Positions 55,263-64,000 of a stretch of DNA of 64,000 nucleotides are shown piece after piece. Source of the DNA: Gambelia wislizenii. Its lineage: Eukaryota > Chordata > Lepidosauria > Squamata > Crotaphytidae. The notes below the pieces were generated by a model, which searched no databases, had not been told where the DNA came from, and saw only the letters and a program-made list of their open reading frames with translations. The position numbers and the translations under genes are program-made. How positions within the stretch are numbered: the stretch's first letter is position 1; the number at the start of each line of letters is the position of its first letter. The stretch covers positions 288,666,265-288,730,264 of the forward strand of contig JAUMIR010000003.1 in assembly GCA_030847615.1 (NCBI GenBank). The letters are read 5' to 3'.

Positions 55263-58200
55263 GTGAGTGCACCGGGAATCGCGGGGGGGGGGACGGCTGC
55301 CCGCCTGGTCTAGTTCTTTTTTTTGGGGGGGGGGTGCAGCTTGCTTAGTCTTCCTCCCCATCCCCAATTGATTAGTGGATGGTTACACGCCCCATTTCGT
55401 GATGTGTTCATTGCAGGGCTTAAGGTCTTAAATTTCAGGCATTTTATTGCCCGAAAATAAATCTCCTTGAAAAAAAGTTACGCGTGCAGCGCTAGGCTGG
55501 CTGTTGGTTTGTAAATTCTTGGTGAAGGTTGCATGTGCGCAGGTTTTTAAAAATTATTATTTTTTATTATTCGATGCTATCTGTTGTTGTTCTTGGTGTG
55601 CCTTCCAGTCGTTTCCCAGTTATGGCGACCCTGAGGCGACCCTGAGGCTGAGAGTGTGTGACTAGCCCAAGGTCACCCAGTGTTCTATGTTTCCCTTATT
55701 CTGCCTTAATAATAATAATAAAATAAAATTTATTTCTATCTCACCCCTCGGCAACGCAATCGGGGCGGCTTACAGCATAAAAATTCTATAATTACATTAG
55801 TACCATAACCTACCTACCCCTTAAAACAATATTAAATTAAAAAGATTAAAAACATACAATAATTAAAAACAGAATTGGATCTTAAGAAAGGATTTTGGGT
55901 CTGCGGAGGCTAATCCAGTTTAGTTCCATAGTTAGCACTCCCCATCCTCCTTTCGGAAATGGTGTAGTTACATTTGTCCCACCATATCCACGGATTTAAG
56001 TATTCACGGCTTGAAAATATTCTTAAAATAATAATAATCCAAAAAGCAAACCTTGATTTTGCCATCTTATATAAGGGACACCATTTTGTTATGCCATTGC
56101 ATATAATGGAACTTGAGTGTTCACGGATTTTGGTATCCGTGTGTGTGTGTGTGTGTGTGTGTCTTGGAACTAAACCCCAGCGAATAAGAAGGGACAACTG
56201 TAGTCTGACCTGTGTTTGGGACACTGTGTGTTGCTGGCAGGATGGTACTTGAGCAGTGCAGAGAAGCTTGTAATGTCCGTTTGTGCCTATGCGCCTTCAA
56301 GTTGTCTGTCAATTTACAGTGACCCCATTAATTTCATAGGGTTTTCTTAGGCAAGGTTTACTTAGTGGTGCTTTTGCCAGTTCCTTCCTCTGAAATATAA
56401 TGTACTCAATACATTTTCTCTTGGTATGGCCTGAATTATTTGACTGGGATATGTCAGCAGGTAGATAATACTGGTACCCCCAAATCTGTCTTAAACAGCT
56501 GCTCTCCTTTGCTTTCAGTTTATAGTCAAGGAAAGTCACTGGCATTTGTTCAATTATCCCAGGTTATTAGTAGCTTCTGAAGTAACTAGTATTCCCCCTA
56601 CACCACTTTACTGAAATCATCAGAGTTTGCTCCCAAGTAAATGAGCTTTGTCTCTTTTAAAAAACAACAAGCTGTTTAATGAGACTTCTTTTTTATTTCC
56701 AGGGTTTATTTCTACAGCTCCTGCTCCTCAACTTTCAACAGCTGAGATAGCTCAGCTGCGCAATGAACTTTTTACAAAAGAGAGAGAAAGACAGTTGTCT
56801 CTTTATCCACGAATTGAGAAGATAGAAGTAAAATATGTTGACAAATCTCATCCGGGCACTTTGTTTATAATGAATAAAGGGTTTTCTACACCATATAGTT
56901 GTGCTATGCGTAAGTAAATAGAATTGAGGGTTGTAGTTACATAATTAAAAGTTTGAATAAGACATTTGAATAAGACAGCCAATGATGCAGTTTCACACCA
57001 ATAACATCTGGAGGACACATGTTTCCCACGCCTTGTATCTCATATGTTAGTTCTTCCTTTTCTCAACCGTGGTCATGAGTATACCTGCTTGTCTCTTTAA
57101 GTCCACATCTGTCCAACAATTGTATATGCTATGAAGAAACAGTTATGTTAAGCTCATCAGACTTCTCTAGAACATTCTGTGAATTGATCCCAAGGTAGTA
57201 GGTAAATTGGATTTCCCCCTTGTCTTCTGTTAGGTTGAGGAGTTTTAAATTTTCAACAGTGTCTGAAGGAACGGTTAAAAAAGAACAGGCAGCAACTGTT
57301 GTAAGGATAGTGATGTTGAAAGCTCAGTCCTTTCTAATTTACTGTTGCCCAGTCCTTTCTAATTTACTTATCTTTTTGAAAATCTAAATAGTGGTTGTAT
57401 TGTCTAGGTGGTTAAAGTGCCAATTTATTAACAAAGTATTATGGTGATTTTTTGTCATTGTCCCTTTTTGGCTCTCTTGCTTTTCTAGATTTAAGTGAAT
57501 GGCACTGTAAGAAATCTGTACTTGCCCTTGTGGATGGGGAACCCTGGGATATGAACAAGCCTTTGATTCGATCATGTGAAATTCAGTTCCTTACATTCAA
57601 AGATGAAGATCCAGAGGAAGTAAACAAAGTATGTTTATGCAGATTTTCTTCACAGTGTTTTCATTGAACTGTGTTTGTCTCTTGATTTTTATTAGACTTT
57701 ACTTCTATAAAGTCTGAGGGATAGAAGGATCCAGGATTTAACCATTGTTGAATGCAGACACACATATTGGGTTGAAAACAATTGAAACATAATCATGTTC
57801 TGTTTCTCCTTTATGTATTCTTCCAGAAACCTGTTGTTCTGGTTTTTTACTACTAATATTTCATCACACTTTTCTGTGGTAAAGTTTTACCCATTTTCCC
57901 ACAAATGAGATAAAAATTCTCTTTATTCTGTGGGATTCTTAGAAATAGAACACTATAGTGAGCTGTTTCTAGCTCTTGGACATATGGTTGTCTTATTTTG
58001 TAGTATTTGCTACTAGTCAAAGAAGTTTGTGAAAGTAATTTCAAATGAATAGCAGTCCTGCTCTCCACAGTTTAACTTCTTTGTAAAACAAGCTACATAT
58101 GAAAGTTCTAATAGGGCAATGGAGAGATACAAAGAAAATCAGTAGCAAGCTGTTTTGAGTCTTTAATGCTCTCTTTTCAGTTGAATTGAACTAGCTTTGG

Positions 58201-61200
58201 ATAACTTTGGAATATTAAATACCCATTTGAAATTCTCTCTTGCAGGCTTATTGGCGCTCTTGTGCTATGCTCCTGGGCTGTGTATTAGAACAGGCATTTA
58301 AAGATGAATATTCAGTTACCCTTGTTAGAGCTCCAGAAGTGCCAGGTATGTTTTTTCTTCATAAATTTCCATTGTCCTTAGTGAGTTTTTTATTGCAGCT
58401 CATGTAGCTGCTTCTTGGGTATTATTCATTTATTTATTTTGAAAGTATTAGTAATTCCGTGGGAGATTTTTTGTATATGTATAATTAATGGCCATCACAA
58501 CATCTTACAGTACATAATCCTGTAAGTTAATTCCAAGTTTAATCAGTGTAATGGAATAATTGCCCAGCTCTAATTTTTTGTGAGTGTTAAAATAAGTAAT
58601 TTATTTGCCTTGAATTTGCAAAGAAGTCAGTATCAACTTGTGAATGCCACCCATCTCTTTTAATTTCATAATTGTATTAACAATGCAGGTTTGAATACTT
58701 ATTGCATTTATATCTTGCATAACTTCCAAGGAAGGATTGGGGTTCTCTGACATTTCTGTGTTAGAAATGATCAGCCCCAGAGCCTTCAGTCTATACACAA
58801 GAAAGGAACAGTCAGTTTTTACTTTTATTTGTTATTTATGTGCCACATATCAGCTGAAGCTGTCAGAATGGTTTACAAATTGAAACAATACACAATAATA
58901 AAAACAAATTACAAACTACTCAGAGAAGAATAAAATACCTGCATAAAACAACACATGCCAGATTAGACTATAACGCTGTTCAGATTTACATGAGAATAAG
59001 CTCCATTGAACTCAGTGAAACTTTTAAATGAATCTATTTTAATGTGATGTATAAAAATTCTAAAAGGCCTAAAAAATTTTTTAAAAAAGTGTTTGCCTCT
59101 ATTGAAAAGATATATTAATAGCATTAACTGAACCTTCCTGAGCAAGCAGTCAGTGGCATCACTGCACTGATGAAATCTTTCTCCAGTTGTTTCCCACGTT
59201 ATCTAAGAAGACGGTGGAATTCAGAACAGGGCATCAATGGCTAATCCTTGTATTCCTTTGGACAGATGCTATTCATCTGAAATACTTTAGCCTTTTTTTG
59301 TAAGAAAGATGCTCTAATTCTTGTGATTGTCTTAGTTGATTTCTTCTGTATCTTTTCTAAGTCTGTGCTATCCTGATTGAGATGGGGCAACCATAATTGG
59401 ACACAATATTCTCCTTCTGGCTGCACCATCATTTTGTATGAAGGTATTTGAAGTGTGGTATTGGAGAAGAGTTCTATGAATACCATGGACAGCTAAAAAG
59501 ACCACTAAAAATTGGTACTGGAGCAACTCAAGCATGAACTCCTAGAAACCAGAATGACTAAACTGAGACCATTGTATTTTGGACATGAGAAGACATGACT
59601 CACTAGAAAATACAATAATGCTTGTAAGGTAGAAGACAATAGGAAAAGAGGATGGCTGCATTACACATGGATAGACTCTATCAAGGAATCCACGGCCTTG
59701 AATCTGCAATTGCTGAGCAGGGCTGTTAATGATAGGGTGACTTGGCAGTTTCTCATTCATAGGGTTGCCATAAGTTGAAATCAACTTGATGGTAGTTAAC
59801 AACAACAGTTTTGGTACTGTTGTAAGCAGTTTTGTGCTGACTCGTTTAGAATTGCCAGGTATTTTTGATTCAGACTTTGAAATACCCTTTGCACTTACTT
59901 CAAATACACTTGTTTTTTTAATTTTTCTGAACATTGACTCACTATGTAGTGATCTCTGGAGCTTTCTGCTATGATGTAATCTTGGACAGTAAGCTTGATG
60001 ATTGGAAGCCAACTGAGGTAAGCATAATGATGATTCACTGATCTGTTTTCAGTGTGGCCTCTCTTTAGCGCAGGGGTGGGCAAAATATAGCCCCTCCAGG
60101 ACTGCCTGGAGAGTCAAGAATTTTTTTTGCCAAAATTTATTTTTCCTCCAAAATGCTCTGGAGGGTATGGAAGGCATTCCCTCCATGGGGGAAGCCCCCT
60201 TGCCTGCCCATGTGTCAAACAAAGTTTTTGCAAATTATGAAGTCGAAGGCTTTCATGACCAGCATCCATAGATTTTCCTTGGTTTTTTTCCGGGCTGTGA
60301 GGCCGTGTTCTGGAATAGTTTCTTTCTGATGTTTCGCCTGCATCTGTGGCTGGCATCTTCAGAGAATGGTTGGGTAGGTGTGTGTGTGGAGTTTATATGC
60401 TGTGAACCCCTGTTGGGGAGAATATGTAAATTTGTGTAATTGAATGGTTAGTTTCTGGGTATAGAAATGCAAAGCTCGTTAGTGTCTGTTTGGCTAATGG
60501 TTGGTTGATGGGCCATTATCTGCTGGGAATCCCCCTGTCGCTGGGTGGAATTTTTCTGTAAGTGTTGAGTTTTGATTCTATTGTATTTCAAAACTGGGGG
60601 CCAGATTTTGTTTACTTTTAAGGTTTCTTCTTCAACAGGAAAGAACCCAAGCATCTAATTTTAAATCTGCTACTAGTTATACCTGGTGTAACATTCACCA
60701 TTCCTCCGCCGTGCGCTACACCCCCCCCCCCCCCACGGTACACATGCAACTCCCCCATGTCACCGTCCCCACCCTTGCACCGCCCTCCACATACCCCGTG
60801 CCACTCTGCCCACACTCGCTCCTCCCTGCACAACGGCTAACTTCGCTCTTCTTGATTTCAGTGGGCATATTCTTAAGCAGGAGTTAGTCTAGATCCAGCT
60901 CATTGTCTATATGTTATATTCTTTTTTTTTACCCTAAAGTCAAGTAGAGCCAAGGCTGTCCTTTGTAGTTTAGCTTTGGAAAGGTCACAGGAAGATGGAG
61001 ATTAATTATTGCAAGCCTTGAATTTAAGCTACCTAGACTACCTGAATTCTGTATTCCTTATTTGATCTTTTGATATTTGGGCATGAGAAAGTGTTATTCT
61101 TCTCTTTCAAGGAAAGTCTTCGTTCTTTTACGAAGGATGTTCACAGAATAATTCACCAAGACCTTCCATTTGAACCCCTTGATGTTGATGCAAAAGTGGC

Positions 61201-62452
61201 ACTAGAAATATTTCAGCATAACAAGTCAGTATTAACATATATGCAAGATACAAAATATTGCTTTAAAAGAGAATCTCACATATATGTATGTATGTATGTG
61301 TGTGTATGTATGTATGTATGTATATGTATGTTGCTGAATTGGTATTGGGTTTTACAGCACAGATTTTAGATACAATTTAGATTGAGCTTTAAAAGGAAAT
61401 CCAATCTGTTGCTCTGGAAAACCTTTTCTCACTTTTACCAGTAGATGGCACTAGAACGTGTTACATGTAACGAGGAATGTATAACAAGTATACAGCTCCC
61501 ATTCGACCAATTAGCCCTATTTGTCATGCATATCTCAGAGAGCTGACATATAGCAGCTTATTTTCTGTGTAGGAAAAAAAAAAACAGGGATCAGTATATT
61601 AAAAGAGTTGGAACAGGAAAAGAAAAAGGGGCATGTGTTGTACGGGAGAATCACTGTGCTGTGTCTTGAATGTATAGATGTATCTCTTTCTTGCATGGCA
61701 GATATATTTAAGGTAGCTTTTCCTTCCTCCTGCTTAGTCTGTTTATTAAGGATTTGAGTGATTTAAGAGAAAGAAGCCTTCCAGCTTGTATTAACCAAGG
61801 CTAGGCAGGAAGGATGTTTTTGGGACAATTTCTTAAAAACCCTTAAGGCACTACTGAGAAACATCCTTTCAGATGCTGTGGAGCACAGCTTCCACAATAG
61901 ATTATCATTGGCTATGCTGTATGAAATTTCTCAGAATTGAAGCCTAAAACGTTGGAAGGCCACAGCTTCCCTTCTTCTGCCTTAGGGTAGAAGGCACAAG
62001 AACAAATAAATCCTATTGGAGCTGGCACTTAGGAAGCAAAAATAGCACACATGGTTATGAATATACAGTCAGCCCTTTGTATCCACGGATTCTGTATCCA
62101 CAGATTCCACCACCCACGGTTTGAAAATATTCAACAACAACAACAATAATAATTCCAAAAAGCAAACCTTGATTTTGCCATTTTATGTAAGGCACATCAT
62201 TTTACTATGCCATTGTATATAATGGGGCTTGAGCTTCCATGGATTTTGGTATTTATGAGGGAGTCCTCAAACCAAACCCCAGCAGATACCAAGGGCCCAC
62301 TGTACAAAGAAGGGTGGAATAGCACATGGGATTTTAGCTAAATGGTATACTTTCTGAAGTTATGAGCCTCTTTTATTGTATTCAAGGTACAAACGGGATA
62401 TAGTTGAACAGAAAGCTTCAGAAAATTCTGAAGGAATAGTAAAACTGCACAG
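55214..62452 (+). CDS. MRPL39: MRPL39, mitochondrial ribosomal protein L39 (exons 1-7, partial)
   Basis: This protein of the large mitochondrial ribosomal subunit (mL39) is nuclear-encoded and imported. Seven exons join in frame: 55214-55262, 56703-56909, 57489-57628, 58246-58345, 59950-60017, 61112-61224 and 62387-62452. They total 743 bases (247 codons plus two bases). Recognisable blocks are [85 protein letters not shown] and [12 protein letters not shown]. All agree with vertebrate MRPL39, which is related to the N-terminal part of threonyl-tRNA synthetase. The N-terminus is basic and fits a mitochondrial targeting peptide. Human MRPL39 has about 340 residues, so the last third lies beyond the window. 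The gene diverges from JAM2. Confidence 0.95.
55585..55680 (-). mobile_element. Sauria-type SINE, minus strand, partial
   Basis: 'gtgccttccagtcgtttccc' and 'atggcgaccctgaggcgacc' are the complement of the BovB-like SINE tail. 'agcccaaggtcacccagtg' is the complement of the head. It lies in MRPL39 intron 1. Confidence 0.7.
55700..55930 (-). mobile_element. L2 LINE 3' tail
   Basis: An (AAT)n run, then 'cggcaacgcaatcggggcgg' and 'cttacagcataaaaa', matching 45318-45420. Minus strand, intron 1. Confidence 0.85.
55971..56200. mobile_element. Pogo/Tigger-like MITE with internal (GT)n
   Basis: It starts after TA (CATTTGTCCCACCATATCC, first repeat decayed) and ends 'gaataagaagggacaactg' before TA. 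A (GT)n run at about 56138-56162 has expanded inside it. MRPL39 intron 1. Confidence 0.8.
56283..56400 (-). mobile_element. Sauria-type SINE, minus strand, partial
   Basis: 'gccttcaagttgtctgtcaa' and 'catagggttttcttaggcaa' are the complement of the SINE tail and body. MRPL39 intron 1. Confidence 0.7.
56703..56909 (+). CDS. MRPL39: MRPL39 exon 2
   Basis: The acceptor is a T-rich tract then CAG at 56700-56702; the donor is GTAAGT. It encodes [20 protein letters not shown], then [20 protein letters not shown], ending STPYSCAM plus one base. RRFIST is a plausible processing region. Confidence 0.95.
57489..57628 (+). CDS. MRPL39: MRPL39 exon 3
   Basis: Acceptor 'cttgcttttctag', donor GTATGT. It encodes [20 protein letters not shown], then [18 protein letters not shown]. 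It ends in phase 0. Confidence 0.95.
58246..58345 (+). CDS. MRPL39: MRPL39 exon 4
   Basis: Acceptor 'ctctcttgcag', donor GTATGT. It encodes [20 protein letters not shown], then [10 protein letters not shown] plus one base. Confidence 0.95.
59200..59440 (-). mobile_element. Old CR1-like LINE fragment
   Basis: The minus-strand translation [20 protein letters not shown], then QKKSTKTI, follows the CR1 ORF2 block [20 protein letters not shown] with many changes. MRPL39 intron 4. Confidence 0.6.
59445..59805 (+). mobile_element. BovB/RTE LINE 3' end
   Basis: 'ggtattggagaagagttcta' and 'actaaactgagaccattgta' match 48875 and 49990 of the BovB at 43366. The end 'gggttgccataagttgaaat' with 'ttaacaacaacag' is the BovB/Sauria tail. 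MRPL39 intron 4. Confidence 0.8.
59950..60017 (+). CDS. MRPL39: MRPL39 exon 5
   Basis: Acceptor 'cactatgtag', donor GTAAGC. It encodes [20 protein letters not shown], then PTE. The acceptor has a weak pyrimidine tract, but the reading frame and conserved peptide fix it. Confidence 0.93.
60069..60200. mobile_element. hAT-like MITE fragment
   Basis: It begins CAGGGGTGGGCAAAATATAG, a common hAT-type terminal repeat in reptiles. The far end is lost. MRPL39 intron 5. Confidence 0.5.
60236..60660 (-). mobile_element. Penelope-like retroelement 3' end
   Basis: The minus-strand frame 60654-60448 reads [15 protein letters not shown], resembling the C-terminal end of vertebrate Penelope-like proteins. 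The remainder is the non-coding 3' part, also seen in shortened form at 54233. MRPL39 intron 5. The family call is from memory of the motif. Confidence 0.5.
61112..61224 (+). CDS. MRPL39: MRPL39 exon 6
   Basis: Acceptor 'cttctctttcaag', donor GTCAGT. It encodes [20 protein letters not shown], then [14 protein letters not shown] plus two bases. The donor is a weaker GT site; using it restores the Lys-Tyr junction with exon 7. Confidence 0.93.
61280..61330. repeat. (TATG)n microsatellite
   Basis: Mostly TATG/TGTA repeats with GT interruptions, about 55 bp after the exon 6 donor. Confidence 0.9.
61438..61451 (+). promoter_or_regulatory. CTCF-type core motif
   Basis: CCAGTAGATGGCAC fits the 14-base CTCF core consensus at every position. 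It lies in MRPL39 intron 6, outside recognised repeats. Occupancy is not shown. Confidence 0.45.
62066..62302. mobile_element. Pogo/Tigger-like MITE with TA target duplication
   Basis: It is flanked by TA, starts CAGTCAGCCCTTTGTATCCA and ends 'taccaagggcccactg' then TA. It contains a (CAA)n run. MRPL39 intron 6. Confidence 0.85.
62387..62452 (+). CDS. MRPL39: MRPL39 exon 7
   Basis: Acceptor 'ttattgtattcaag', donor GTGAGC. It encodes [20 protein letters not shown], then H and two bases. The next exon should start with the bases completing an arginine codon; none fits before the window ends. Confidence 0.93.
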
Positions 62453-64000
62453 GTGAGCAAAACACATCTCTCTTGATTTACAGCTAGGATTCTTTGTAAT
62501 GCCAAATGATTTGAACTTCTCCAGACACAAACAAGCAAATGGTTTGGGATGCAGGGTTAGCAGATGAATGGGCAAGACTCTTCAAATGAGAAAAAAACCC
62601 CACAACACTTTTCCTGTTATTTTAAAAGTTGTGTTAATTGACAGAATATCTACCCATGTTGCTCCAAGAATGTGGTGAAAGGGTGTAGGTCAGTGGTCCA
62701 GTTGAGCACTGGAACTCATGAGATTAGGAAGAAATATCTGAACCCTAGATGCTTTTTCCTGGCCTCCATTATGGTTCAAAACAGAATTAAATGTGTTGGT
62801 TTACTACTGAGCCAGATTGTTATTAATTTCATCTTTACCCCTTCTGTACATTTTATCTCCTCCATCCCAACAACTTTTTCCCAGCCCTTGATGAAGTTGC
62901 ACAAACATGTTCAAAAGAGGCACCATGTCACATGGGCTTATCTTCTTTCCTTAGTAACCCTGTTCCTTTCTGGATGAAGTTTTTAAATATGTCCCTTTAG
63001 AAAATCATGCAGTGTAGAGGTGCAACATTCATCATTTGAATGCAGATGTGTTTTTTTCTTTGCATGGGTTTGGCCAATGTGGGTGTTCTAGTATTAGAAA
63101 TTATTGGTCTGTGCCGTAGTAACAGGGACTGTTCTTTTTTTCTCTCTTCCCTCTGGTTCAGTAGATTTTGGAAACCATGGTGATTAACTAGTATGGCAGA
63201 GTGTTTTGAGGAATATTCTTGTATGATCTCCAGTGGCAATACTCACAGAAAAAACAACCTAACAAATTTGAGTCAGCACTGTTTTTAAAATGGCCATATT
63301 TGAGAAGCATATGTATTAATCAAGGAACTTTGAACTCTTTAATTGTTGATACCAGTGCATGCCTACAAAAACTTGGAGCTGAATATTTTTGTCCTATTTG
63401 GCTGAACATATTGGTCTATTCATGTTGTTCCAACTAAACAACTTACCAGTACGTAGAATTAGCTGGTAATTATCCCCAGATATAAATGTTGAAACATGTG
63501 GGTTGTACTGTTTTTAAGCGGCATAGAAAGTTAAGATTCGTTTTAGGCTAAGATCCCATTAAAACAAGCTGTTCACACTAGCACAAAAAGCTTAACATTT
63601 CTGCTGCTTGGGCAACAAGGTGTCCAAGACCCCACGGGCAAGTGGAAGTTGTGTCTTCTGAATGGGAATTCCTGCTTTCATGATGGCAAGCAGTAGTAAT
63701 GCTGTATTACTGTAGTGGTAGGCCTTATGGCTTTATAAACACTAAGTAGGTTTTTGGTCTTTGTTTTTGTTTCATTTCAGGAGGATACAGTGAAAGTGGC
63801 AAGTGACCTTCTTAACTGTGGCACCTCAGTCATGGGATGCTGTAGAAAAATTTACTTGTTACTTATTCTGATCTTTTAGGTGCTAGATCTTTTCTTCTTT
63901 TCCAAGCTTTTAATGGTTGTGCACTTTTTGAACTGTTGGGCTCCAGTGATTTTTTTTAATGTTTATAGTTTTGATTTATTTGAGTCTTCATGTTATGCAG
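62453..64000 (+). other. MRPL39: MRPL39 intron 7 (partial), no exon seen
   Basis: Unique-looking intron sequence to the window edge. One acceptor-like site ('tttgtttcatttcag') at 63780 is discussed among the rejected items. Confidence 0.65.

Noticed and set aside
63781..63880. Possible MRPL39 exon after 'tttgtttcatttcag'
   Set aside because: Joining exon 7 (phase 2) here reaches a TGA after a few codons, and the one longer open frame is out of phase and unlike the next conserved MRPL39 block. A rare alternative end cannot be excluded; RNA reads would decide.

Overview
This is vertebrate nuclear DNA, most probably from a squamate reptile (lizard). It has spliced genes with canonical GT/AG introns, two CpG islands, and an interspersed-repeat load typical of squamates: CR1, L2, BovB/RTE and L1 LINEs, Sauria-type SINEs with a BovB-like tail, a copia LTR element, a Penelope-like 3' end, pogo/Tigger-like and hAT-like MITEs. 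The species cannot be fixed from the window.

Only two host genes are supported. JAM2 (junctional adhesion molecule B) lies on the minus strand. Its first coding exon (signal peptide) is at 10847-10931 inside a CpG island, and everything to its left is intron 1. MRPL39 (mitochondrial ribosomal protein L39) lies on the plus strand with seven coding exons from 55214 to 62452, encoding the first 247 residues; the rest runs off the right edge. The two genes are head to head, about 44.3 kb between start codons, the arrangement I know from human chromosome 21. I find no other host gene between them.

Layout: 1-10.8 kb is JAM2 intron 1 with an L2 endonuclease fragment, an LTR, MITEs and a 26-bp LINE insertion with a 9-bp target duplication. 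10.2-11.6 kb is the JAM2 CpG island. 15.0-20.1 kb is a complete but dead Ty1/copia element on the minus strand, with two LTRs, a 5-bp target duplication and a primer site matching the anticodon arm of initiator tRNA-Met. 22.1-23.3 kb is a scrambled LINE. 32.4-41.6 kb is a Russian doll: an L2 relic holds a Vingi/Jockey-like LINE (25-bp duplication), which holds a CR1 with two open ORFs (5 bp), an L1 3' end (16 bp) and a zinc-finger LINE 3' end (11 bp). 42.7-50.2 kb is a piggyBac relic followed by a BovB LINE with a twin-priming inversion, itself cut by a 3.5-kb hAT-like composite, a MITE and an LTR. 55-64 kb is MRPL39, with repeats in its introns.

I see no undescribed gene system. The most interesting material concerns retrotransposon mechanism: the half-tRNA primer site, the minimal 26-bp LINE insertion with a terminal hairpin, and insertion histories that can be dated relative to each other by target duplications. 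All family names come from recognising translated motifs and end sequences, not from database searches.
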